DNA of 12,764 bases. Origin: Burkholderiales bacterium UBA1834. GTDB taxonomy: Bacteria > Pseudomonadota > Gammaproteobacteria > Burkholderiales > Burkholderiaceae_C. Each line of letters begins with the position of its first letter. The stretch's first letter is position 1. This document shows positions 1 through 6,488 of this stretch, one piece after another. The stretch spans positions 1 to 12,764 of the forward strand of contig DDJC01000053.1 in the NCBI GenBank assembly GCA_002339015.1, read 5' to 3'. Both the position numbers and the translations under genes were made by a program. The notes beneath the pieces were generated by a model that saw only the letters and a list, made by a program, of their open reading frames with translations, made no database searches and was not told where the DNA came from.

Positions 1-21
1 CATGACTCGTTTCCCGCTCCA
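1..21 (+). tRNA. tRNA-Gly, 3' end only (partial)
   Basis: The first 21 bases read as the end of a T-loop (CATGA, from TTCATGA), a T-stem 3' strand CTCGT, an acceptor 3' strand TTCCCGC, a discriminator T and an encoded CCA. TTCCCGC would pair with GCGGGAA, the usual acceptor of bacterial tRNA-Gly(GCC). A Gly tRNA directly before a Cys tRNA is a common bacterial arrangement. The anticodon lies outside the window, so the Gly identity is inference from the acceptor and the neighbour. Confidence 0.72.
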
Positions 22-33
22 GCTTCTTGAAAA

Positions 34-67
34 GGGAAGCCAACGCCGAGTTGGCTTCCCTTTTTTT
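34..67 (+). terminator. Rho-independent terminator between the two tRNAs
   Basis: A perfect 10-bp stem, GGGAAGCCAA (34-43) with TTGGCTTCCC (51-60), encloses a 7-nt loop and is followed by seven T residues (61-67). It would end the transcript of the upstream tRNA-Gly. It lies only one base before the tRNA-Cys acceptor, so the tRNA-Cys either has its own promoter overlapping this element or depends on readthrough. Confidence 0.85.
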
Positions 68-68
68 C

Positions 69-142
69 GGCGCGGTAGCAAAGCGGTTATGCACCGGATT
101 GCAAATCCGTCTAGCCCGGTTCGACTCCGGGCCGCGCCTCCA
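69..142 (+). tRNA. tRNA-Cys (GCA anticodon)
   Basis: This is a complete 74-nt cloverleaf. The acceptor GGCGCGG (69-75) pairs with CCGCGCC (132-138), followed by the U discriminator typical of tRNA-Cys and an encoded CCA (140-142). The anticodon loop is TTGCAAA with anticodon GCA, and the T-arm CCCGG-TTCGACT-CCGGG is canonical. One anticodon-stem pair appears mismatched. It decodes UGC and UGU codons. Confidence 0.95.
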
Positions 143-150
143 GCCGTCTG

Positions 151-184
151 AAAGCCCCTGAGCCTCTGTGCCAGGGGCTTTTTT
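151..184 (+). terminator. Rho-independent terminator after tRNA-Cys
   Basis: The stem AAGCCCCTG (152-160) pairs with CAGGGGCTT (172-180) around an 11-nt loop and runs into a T tract (179-184). It ends the tRNA-Cys transcript and separates the tRNA genes from the secretion operon. Confidence 0.85.
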
Positions 185-345
185 CATCCTGTGGCCAGCC
201 GTCCATCGTGCCACCGTGGCATGAACCGTCCCAGGTGATGGGAAATGGCTGGTGATGTGCCTGCTTATGCCCCTAAAGAATGGGTGCGGCCTGCCTAGTA
301 TCGGAAGGACGTCCTCATTCGTTTGCATGAGGCAGGAGCATTTGT
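185..345. promoter_or_regulatory. Leader region of the secretion operon
   Basis: This 161-bp gap separates the tRNA terminator from the first secretion gene and should contain the operon promoter, since transcription from upstream is terminated. I see no convincing -35/-10 pair. It contains two short perfect inverted repeats: TGCCAC-C-GTGGCA (209-221) and the 10-bp palindrome AGGACGTCCT (306-315). Either could be an operator, but both are short enough to occur by chance in GC-rich DNA. Confidence 0.35.
334..338 (+). promoter_or_regulatory. Ribosome binding site that supports a TTG start
   Basis: AGGAG lies 7 nt upstream of the TTG at 346. No in-frame ATG occurs before the start of the C39-like domain, so this site decides in favour of the rare TTG start codon for the ABC transporter. 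Confidence 0.7.
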
Positions 346-2625
346 TTGGACACCCCGCAAGACCATCCGCAGGAAGCACCGCTGGAGGCCCCCGAGCCTC
401 AGGTGGCAGTGACTGGCGTGCGCGACGGGGTGGATCCTCTGGTCGAGGCGCTGATGTGGCTGTGCCGCCATCACGGTGTCGAGCGCTCGGAGCACTCATT
501 GCTCAATGGCCTGGCGCTGCAGGGGCCCATGACGGCTCAGCAGGCGGTACAGGTGCTGCGCCAAGTGGGCTTCAGCGCATCGCTGGTGCGCCGACCGCCA
601 GGCAAGATCCTGTCCTTGCTGATGCCGGTGGTGATGTTGCTCAAGAATGGCGATGCCTGCATCGTGACCCGTCGGGTCAGTTCGCGTGCGAAACGGTCTG
701 GCGGCGACCGCTACGAGGTGCTGATGCCTGGTGCGGACGAGGAAGTCTGCACTGCCACCGAAGAAGAACTCCTGATGGAGTACTCGGGCTACACGCTGAT
801 CGCGGCGCTCAAGCCAGGTGTGCGTCAGGGCAAGGCCGAGCCGAGCGATGACCGGGGCCACTGGCTGTGGAGCACACTGCGACGCTTCACGCCCTACTAC
901 CGTTCGGCCATGCTGGCAGCCTTGCTGAGCAATGTGCTGATGATCGTGAGCGGACTGTTCACCTCGGTGGTGTACGACCGGGTGATTCCCAACAAGGCTT
1001 TCGTGACGCTGTGGTCGCTGGGGGCGGGGGCCCTGATCGCCATTGCCTTTGACCTGACTGCGCGCCAACTGCGCAGTTACCTGATCGACATGGCCGGCAA
1101 GAAGGCCGATCTGGCCATGGGCTCGATGATCTTCCACCAGGCCCTGGGCATCAAGCTCGAGCACCGACCTGAATCAGCGGGCGCATTTGCGCACAGGTTG
1201 GCACAAATCGAGGTGGTGCGTGATTTCTCCACCTCGGCCACGATCTCGGCGCTGACAGACTTGCCCTTCATCTTTCTGTTCATCCTAGTGACCTGGCTGG
1301 TGGCGGGGCCCATGGTGCTGGTGCTGCTGATCGCGGTACCGCTGGTGCTGTTCATGACCTGGGGCATCCAGAGCCTGCTTCGCAGGCACATGCAGGCGAA
1401 CATGAACCAGCAGGCCGATCTGCATGGTGTGCTGATCGAAGCCATTGAAGGCATCGAGGACGTGCGCGCTGCTGGTGCGCAAGGGCACTTCATCCAGCGC
1501 TACGAGGAAGCCAATGCCGCAGCAGCGATCTCTTCGCTGCGTGCCCGCTCGCTGGCCAGCTGGATCAACAACTTCGCGATGGTGGCCCAGCAGCTCATCA
1601 CCGTGGTCATGCTGATCTGGGGCGTGCATCTGATCGATGCCGGCCAGCTCACCGGTGGCGCCCTGATCGCGGCGGTGATGTTCGGCGGCCGGGCCATCGC
1701 GCCGCTGGGGTCGGTGGTGAGCCTGGCTTCGCGTTATCAGGGGGCCAAGGCCGCGTTGAAATCGCTGGACCAGCTGATGAACCTGCCGACTGAACGAGAC
1801 CTTGGCAAAAAGTACCTGTCGCGCCCGGCGCTGCACGGTCAACTCGGCATGCACGACGTGCGCTTCTCGTACCCGCAAGGCTCGCAATCGCATGCGCCGG
1901 TGGTGCTCAAGGGCGTGAACATCAACATCAACCCCGGTGAGCGCGTGGCGCTGCTGGGCAAGATCGGCAGTGGCAAATCCACCATCTTGCGCCTCTTGGG
2001 CGGGCTCTACCAACCGGGCGATGGTTTTGTCGAGGTCGATGGCATCGACTTGCGGCAGATCGATCCGGCAGATTTCCGGGCACACGTGGGCTTTGTCTCG
2101 CAGGAGCCGCGCCTGTTTGCGGGCAGCCTCAAGGACAACGTGTTCCTCGGGCGCAGCAACGCGGATGTGGAGCACTTCCTGGCGGTGGCCAAGCTGACGG
2201 GGCTGGACCGCATCGCGGCTGCCCACCCTCTGGGCTATGACCTGCCGGTGGGTGAGATGGGTTGCCTGCTGTCGGGTGGTCAGCGCCAGTTGGTGGCCCT
2301 GGCGCGCTGCCTGGTCACGCACCCTCAGATCCTGCTGCTGGACGAGCCGACCAGCTCCATGGATGCCCAGGCCGAGATGAATTTCATCCGCCATCTGAAG
2401 ACAGCGGTGGGTGACCGTACGCTGGTGGTGGTGACGCACCGCCCAGCGCTGCTGGATGTGGTGGACCGCGTGATCGTGGTGGACCAGGGGCGCATCCTGG
2501 CCGACGGGCCCAAGGCCCAGGTGCTGGCGGCCCTGGCCGGTCAGCGTCCGGCGCAGCCTCAGGGTCAGGGGCAGGCCGCCCCGCCTGCCCGCCCTGAGCC
2601 CCTGGCGGCCACGGGAGCGGCTTGA
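346..2625 (+). CDS. Type I secretion ABC transporter (permease/ATPase) with degenerate C39-like domain
   Basis: This is the inner-membrane ABC exporter that energises type I secretion across both membranes together with the HlyD and TolC proteins downstream. At 759 aa it has the usual three-part build. A C39-like domain spans about residues 26-155. In the motif D-P-L-V-E-A-L-M-W-L-C-R-H-H-G (30-44) Pro31 occupies the position of the catalytic Cys of true C39 peptidases, so it should bind substrate without cleaving it. A six-helix transmembrane domain spans about 180-460. The nucleotide-binding domain has Walker A GKIGSGKST (538-546), Q-loop Gln586, signature LSGGQ (642-646), Walker B ILLLDE (662-667) and H-loop His698. 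The tail after about 730 is Pro/Ala/Gln-rich. The start is TTG with a good AGGAG site. It belongs to the HlyB/LapB group of exporters for large RTX-type or repeat proteins. It overlaps or abuts the HlyD gene, indicating translational coupling. Confidence 0.95.
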   Translation: MDTPQDHPQEAPLEAPEPQVAVTGVRDGVDPLVEALMWLCRHHGVERSEHSLLNGLALQGPMTAQQAVQVLRQVGFSASLVRRPPGKILSLLMPVVMLLKNGDACIVTRRVSSRAKRSGGDRYEVLMPGADEEVCTATEEELLMEYSGYTLIAALKPGVRQGKAEPSDDRGHWLWSTLRRFTPYYRSAMLAALLSNVLMIVSGLFTSVVYDRVIPNKAFVTLWSLGAGALIAIAFDLTARQLRSYLIDMAGKKADLAMGSMIFHQALGIKLEHRPESAGAFAHRLAQIEVVRDFSTSATISALTDLPFIFLFILVTWLVAGPMVLVLLIAVPLVLFMTWGIQSLLRRHMQANMNQQADLHGVLIEAIEGIEDVRAAGAQGHFIQRYEEANAAAAISSLRARSLASWINNFAMVAQQLITVVMLIWGVHLIDAGQLTGGALIAAVMFGGRAIAPLGSVVSLASRYQGAKAALKSLDQLMNLPTERDLGKKYLSRPALHGQLGMHDVRFSYPQGSQSHAPVVLKGVNININPGERVALLGKIGSGKSTILRLLGGLYQPGDGFVEVDGIDLRQIDPADFRAHVGFVSQEPRLFAGSLKDNVFLGRSNADVEHFLAVAKLTGLDRIAAAHPLGYDLPVGEMGCLLSGGQRQLVALARCLVTHPQILLLDEPTSSMDAQAEMNFIRHLKTAVGDRTLVVVTHRPALLDVVDRVIVVDQGRILADGPKAQVLAALAGQRPAQPQGQGQAAPPARPEPLAATGAA

Positions 2626-2627
2626 GC

Positions 2628-3869
2628 ATGGCGCGGCGCCAGGAGCCCGGCACGGAGCAGAGTGGTCGCTACTTCAAGGGCGATCGTGACTTCCTGTCCG
2701 GCATCAAGGAAGCCCAGCTCAACGAGGCCACGCCCCGGGCGACCTGGGCCATCTACCTGATGCTGCTCATCGTGTTCGGAACCTTGGTATGGGCGAGCGT
2801 GGCACGGGTGGATGAAGTGACGCGTGCCGATGGCCGCGTGGTGCCCGATGGCCGCGACCAGATCATCGCCAGCCTGGAGGGCGGCATCCTGCACACGCTG
2901 AAGGTGCGCGAGGGCATGCTGGTGGAGCAGGGGCAGGAGTTGCTGCAGCTGGACCCTACGCGCGTGGAGGCTCAGCAGAACGAAAGCCAAGCCAAGCGCC
3001 TGGCGCTCAAGGGATCTATAGCGCGTTTGGAGGCAGAAGCCAACGGCCGCGAATTGCGCTTTCCTGTCGAGGTGATGACGGTACCGTCGATCGTGCAGGG
3101 CGAGACCGAAGCCTTCCAGGCCCGGCGCCAGGCCCTGAGCGAGGCTGTCGGGGTGACGCGCCGCAGCCTGGACTTGATCAACCGCGAACTGGGCATGTCC
3201 GAGCGCATGTCGTCCCGGGGGCTCGTGTCCGAGGTGGAGGTGATGCGCCTGCGCCGCCAGGCCAATGACATGGTGTTGCAGATCCAAGAGCGTGTGAACC
3301 GCTTCCGTCAGGAGGCGAGTACAGATCTTGTCCGTGTGCGCACGGAACTGGCGCAGATCGAGGAGCAGATGGTTGTCAAGCGCGACGTGCTCAAGCGCAC
3401 GACGCTGTATTCGCCCGTTCGCGGCCTGATCAAGAGCATCAAGCTGGGCACGGTAGGTGGTGTGGTCCCGGCAGGTGCCACGATCATGGAGATCGTGCCG
3501 ATCGGGCCCAGGGTGCTGGTGGAGGCTCGCATCAAGCCCTCCGACATCGGCTTCGTGCGTGTGGGGCTGCCTGCGGAGGTCAAGCTGAGCGCGTATGACT
3601 ACTACACCTACGGGGGGCTGAAGGGTACTGTGGAGTACATCAGCCCCGATGCGCTGGGTGACGAGCCCAAGACCGCCCAGCAAGATGCCAACAGCTATTA
3701 CCGGGCTTTGATTCGTTCCGATGTGTCAACGCTCAAGGCCAAGGGCAAGCCCTTGTCGGTGATGCCGGGCATGACGGCCACGATCGAAGTCCGCACGGGC
3801 GAACGCTCGGTGCTGCAGTTCCTTCTTAAACCTGTTCTGAAATCGCAGGAAGCATTCCGCGAGAGGTGA
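2628..3869 (+). CDS. HlyD-family type I secretion periplasmic adaptor
   Basis: This membrane fusion protein bridges the ABC exporter and the outer-membrane channel. From the ATG it is 413 aa, normal for the family. It has a short cytoplasmic N-terminus ending in a D-F-L-S-type segment, one transmembrane helix at about residues 40-58, and paired half-lipoyl motifs around R-E-G-M-L-V-E-Q-G-Q (about 94-103) and G-T-V-G-G-V-V-P-A-G near 285. A long alpha-helical coiled coil (about 115-255) lies between them, followed by a C-terminal beta-barrel ending in the family signature M-P-G-M-T-A-T-I-E-V-R-T-G-E-R-S. A TTG at 2622, overlapping the TGA of the upstream gene as TTGA, is an alternative start. 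GGAG at 2614-2617 is better spaced for the ATG at 2628. It is co-transcribed with both neighbours. Confidence 0.95.
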   Translation: MARRQEPGTEQSGRYFKGDRDFLSGIKEAQLNEATPRATWAIYLMLLIVFGTLVWASVARVDEVTRADGRVVPDGRDQIIASLEGGILHTLKVREGMLVEQGQELLQLDPTRVEAQQNESQAKRLALKGSIARLEAEANGRELRFPVEVMTVPSIVQGETEAFQARRQALSEAVGVTRRSLDLINRELGMSERMSSRGLVSEVEVMRLRRQANDMVLQIQERVNRFRQEASTDLVRVRTELAQIEEQMVVKRDVLKRTTLYSPVRGLIKSIKLGTVGGVVPAGATIMEIVPIGPRVLVEARIKPSDIGFVRVGLPAEVKLSAYDYYTYGGLKGTVEYISPDALGDEPKTAQQDANSYYRALIRSDVSTLKAKGKPLSVMPGMTATIEVRTGERSVLQFLLKPVLKSQEAFRER

Positions 3870-3873
3870 GACC

Positions 3874-5304
3874 ATGAAGCCGATCCCGATGACCCCCTTG
3901 AGCCGCACGCCGTATCGCGTGCTGGTGATCGTGCCGGTCCTGGGCCTGGCCCTGCAGACAGCGCACGCCTCGTGCAACGATGACCTGGTGAACCAGGTCG
4001 ACAGGGGGAGTGCGCGCGTTGCCGCGAAGAGCCGTCCGGCATCCCAGCCGGGCCGGGCCGCGACGCCCGCCGAGGTCCGGCAACCGTTCATGGAGCCACA
4101 ACTGCAGCTGCAGACCCTGGCCCGCGAGGCCGTGCGCCGCAGTGCGCAGATTGGGGCTGTGAAGCTGCTGGCCGAGGCTGCTCAGTACGACGTGGACGAG
4201 ACGCGCGGCGCGGGCCTGCCCCAGATGACGGTCAACGGCATGGCCGGCCCCGGCACCAGCCGCTACTCCGGTGTGGATTGGAACAACGGCGTGTACGCCA
4301 GCGCGTCGGTCAATATCAGCGGATTGCTCTACGACGGTGGACGCAACCGCCAGCTCAGCGAATGGCGGCGCGAGCTCGCTGGCGCGGCCAAATTCAGCCT
4401 GCAGACTGCGCGCGAGCAGGTGGTGCTCGAAGCCGTGAGCACGGCGCTGGAGCGCAACCGCTATCGTCTGCAGGCTCAGGTGTACCAGCAGTACGTGCGC
4501 AAGATGAGCTGCCTGGTCGACGCGCTCGAGCAGATCGTCGCCGAAGACCGCGGCCGTGCCAGCGAACTGGTGCAGGCCCGCAAGACCCAGGCCCAGGCCG
4601 AGCTGCAGCGCGACATGGCCCTGGCGCAGAGCCGGCAGATCGACATCCGCCTGCACAAGCTGATCGGCGACCAGACCCCGCCCAGCGATGGCATCGCGTC
4701 CCCCCTGACCCTGACCCAGGACGTCGGCGAGGTGCTGCGCCTGGCCGAGCGGAACAACGAGCTGCTGCAGCTGCGTGCGCAGGCCGATGCCTCGGAGCGC
4801 TACGCCCAGGCGGTGGACGCGGGGCAAAAGCCCCAGGTGAACTGGGTGGTCAGCTCCACCGGCTCGAACATGGGTGACACCAGGAGCCTGACCGCGCAGG
4901 CCGGGCTGTCCTTCTCGTATTCGGTGCTCAACGGTGGGTCGGCCGCCGCGGCCGCCGCTGCGGCCGCGCGCCGTGCCGAATCGGCTCGCCGCCAGTACGA
5001 TGAATACCTCAACACCCGCGTCTCGCGCATCGCCGAAGTCCATGACTCCGCGCTGACATCGTTCGACCGCGCGCGCCGCTATGTCGAAGTGCTCAAGGAC
5101 AGCGACAAGGTGCGCAGCTATACTTTTCAGCAATGGTCGCAACTGGGGCGCCGCTCGTTGTTCGACGTGATGTCGGCCGAGAGCGATCACTTCAACCTGC
5201 GCATCGCCTACGTCAATGCGCTCCACGACGGCTACCAGGCCAACGCGCAATTGCGTTCCATGGGTTCCGGGCTGGTGAACTGGCTGGCGCCGGATGCGCC
5301 TTGA
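3874..5304 (+). CDS. TolC-family outer membrane efflux protein of the type I secretion system
   Basis: This is the outer-membrane channel component, 476 aa, starting 4 nt after the HlyD stop with GAGAGGTGAG just upstream. An N-terminal signal peptide has a basic start, a hydrophobic core V-L-V-I-V-P-V-L-G-L-A-L (16-27) and an A-H-A (30-32) signal peptidase I site. The mature protein has the two tandem OEP-type repeats: the motif S-G-L-L-Y-D-G-G-R-N-R (149-159) recurs as S-Y-S-V-L-N-G-G (348-355). Both mark the beta-strand to helix turns of the TolC fold. Long Ala/Gln/Arg-rich helices lie in between. Nine consecutive alanines (357-365) follow the second turn. A Cys immediately after the predicted cleavage site (Cys34) is not in a lipobox, so lipidation is unlikely. 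Together with its neighbours it completes a dedicated type I secretion system. Confidence 0.93.
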   Translation: MKPIPMTPLSRTPYRVLVIVPVLGLALQTAHASCNDDLVNQVDRGSARVAAKSRPASQPGRAATPAEVRQPFMEPQLQLQTLAREAVRRSAQIGAVKLLAEAAQYDVDETRGAGLPQMTVNGMAGPGTSRYSGVDWNNGVYASASVNISGLLYDGGRNRQLSEWRRELAGAAKFSLQTAREQVVLEAVSTALERNRYRLQAQVYQQYVRKMSCLVDALEQIVAEDRGRASELVQARKTQAQAELQRDMALAQSRQIDIRLHKLIGDQTPPSDGIASPLTLTQDVGEVLRLAERNNELLQLRAQADASERYAQAVDAGQKPQVNWVVSSTGSNMGDTRSLTAQAGLSFSYSVLNGGSAAAAAAAAARRAESARRQYDEYLNTRVSRIAEVHDSALTSFDRARRYVEVLKDSDKVRSYTFQQWSQLGRRSLFDVMSAESDHFNLRIAYVNALHDGYQANAQLRSMGSGLVNWLAPDAP

Positions 5305-5338
5305 ACGCCGACGCCTGCGACGGCACGACGACAGAATC

Positions 5339-5344
5339 AGGAGG
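5339..5344 (+). promoter_or_regulatory. Strong ribosome binding site for the dehydratase gene
   Basis: AGGAGG sits 5 nt before the ATG at 5350 in the 45-bp gap after the outer-membrane protein gene. The gap contains no terminator-like hairpin that I can see, so the dehydratase is probably on the secretion-system transcript. Confidence 0.7.
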
Positions 5345-5349
5345 CCCGC

Positions 5350-6378
5350 ATGGGCAAGAAGGTGTTGATCACCGGGGTGCTGGGGCAGGACGGCAGCTAC
5401 CTCGCGCAGCATGCCCTGGCACAAGGATGCGAGGTGCTGGGCGGCGTGCGGGGCGAGGTCACGCCCGAGCGGCGTTGGAGGCTGGACCACCTGGGCATCG
5501 GTGCCGATGTGCGCTTCATCGACTTCGATCTGATGGCGCCCGAGCTGATCCGGCGGCAGATCGGCCATCACCGACCCGACCTGATCTTCAACCTGGCCGC
5601 GCAGAGCTCGGTGGGAGACTCTTTCAACACCCCCGTGGCCACGGCCGAAGCGGGCGGCATGGGGGCCCTGCACATCTTCGAGGTGGCCCGGCATGCGGAC
5701 TGGCACCCGCGCGTGTTCCAGGCCTCGTCTTCTGAAATCTTCGGTGAACTGTCCGATGCCCAGCAGTCCGAGGCATCGCACTTCAACCCCAAGACACCTT
5801 ACGGCGCGACCAAGCTGTTCGCCCACATCATGGCCGAGGCCTACCGGGCCAGCTATGGCACCTTCGTGTCCACCGGCATCCTGTTCAACCACGAAAGCCC
5901 CCTGCGGGGCGAGAACTTCGTGACGCGCAAGATCACGCAGGGGCTTGCCCGCATCCGCCTGGGGCGTCAGCAGGTGCTCTCACTGGGCAACCTCTCGGCC
6001 CAGCGCGACTGGTCGCACGCACGCGACTTCGTCAAGGCCATGTGGGGCATTGTCGGGTTGCCCGCGCCGGACAACTTCGTCATCGCCAGTGGCCGCATGA
6101 CCAGCGTGCGGCAGTTCGCCGAGATGGCGGCGGCCCGCGCCGGCTTCGCCTTGCGCTGGGAAGGCGAGGGCGTCGACGAGAAGGGCGTCGACCTGGAGAC
6201 GGGGCGGGTGGTCGTGGATGTGGATCCCCGCTTTTACCGGCCCTACGATCCCGAGCAGCCGAAGGTGGACACCAGCAAGGCGCGCGACGTGCTGGGCTGG
6301 ACACCGACCACCTCGCTCGAGCAGCTGATCGACGAGATGATGGCCTTCGAATTCGCGATGTTGCAAGCCGGGCACTGA
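5350..6378 (+). CDS. gmd: GDP-mannose 4,6-dehydratase
   Basis: This cytoplasmic extended short-chain dehydrogenase would convert GDP-D-mannose to GDP-4-keto-6-deoxy-D-mannose, the precursor of GDP-L-fucose, GDP-D-rhamnose and related 6-deoxy or amino sugars. It is 342 aa; family members run about 320-375. The Rossmann motif G-V-L-G-Q-D-G (9-15) is the GMD form. The catalytic set S127, E129, Y151 and K155 matches the Thr/Glu/Tyr/Lys of the E. coli enzyme in spacing. The family blocks F-N-H-E-S-P-L-R-G-E-N-F-V-T-R-K (179-194) and L-G-N-L-S-A-Q-R-D-W-S-H-A-R-D (212-226) are present. The region V-D-P-R-F-Y-R-P-Y-D-P-E-Q-P-K-V-D (291-307) departs from the usual F-R-P-A-E-V form, so a variant specificity is possible. 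No reductase completing a GDP-sugar pathway is visible nearby. Its place at the end of a secretion operon suggests that it supplies sugar for the secreted protein. Confidence 0.85.
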   Translation: MGKKVLITGVLGQDGSYLAQHALAQGCEVLGGVRGEVTPERRWRLDHLGIGADVRFIDFDLMAPELIRRQIGHHRPDLIFNLAAQSSVGDSFNTPVATAEAGGMGALHIFEVARHADWHPRVFQASSSEIFGELSDAQQSEASHFNPKTPYGATKLFAHIMAEAYRASYGTFVSTGILFNHESPLRGENFVTRKITQGLARIRLGRQQVLSLGNLSAQRDWSHARDFVKAMWGIVGLPAPDNFVIASGRMTSVRQFAEMAAARAGFALRWEGEGVDEKGVDLETGRVVVDVDPRFYRPYDPEQPKVDTSKARDVLGWTPTTSLEQLIDEMMAFEFAMLQAGH

Positions 6379-6400
6379 ACCTCACGACCCGGCTGCGCGA

Positions 6401-6423
6401 AAGGCCCTCTGGAGGGCCTTTTT
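6401..6423 (+). terminator. Rho-independent terminator at the end of the secretion/gmd operon
   Basis: AAGGCCCT (6401-6408) pairs with AGGGCCTT (6413-6420) around a four-base loop, followed by a run of T residues (6419-6423). It lies 22 nt after the gmd stop and between two convergent genes. On the minus strand the following T run is shorter, so it is mainly a plus-strand terminator. Confidence 0.8.
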
Positions 6424-6488
6424 CGTGGGATCGCGTGGGGCCGGGTGGCACCCACTGGCGCCCACTGGCGCCGGCTGGTGGCGGCCTC

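Noticed and set aside
69..345. Genomic island attachment site at the tRNA-Cys
   Set aside because: There is no integrase gene and no second copy of the tRNA 3' end in the window. The tRNA is intact with its own terminator, so adjacency alone does not support integration.
252..851. Plus-strand frame starting with ATG upstream of the ABC transporter
   Set aside because: It overlaps the transporter in another frame and is Arg/Gly/Ala-rich without motifs. The transporter frame from TTG 346 has a ribosome site and a clear C39-like domain.
3826..5892. Open minus-strand frame of 688 codons opposite the TolC-like and gmd genes
   Set aside because: It crosses two well-supported genes and shows no recognisable motif, only low-complexity His/Gln/Arg/Gly sequence.
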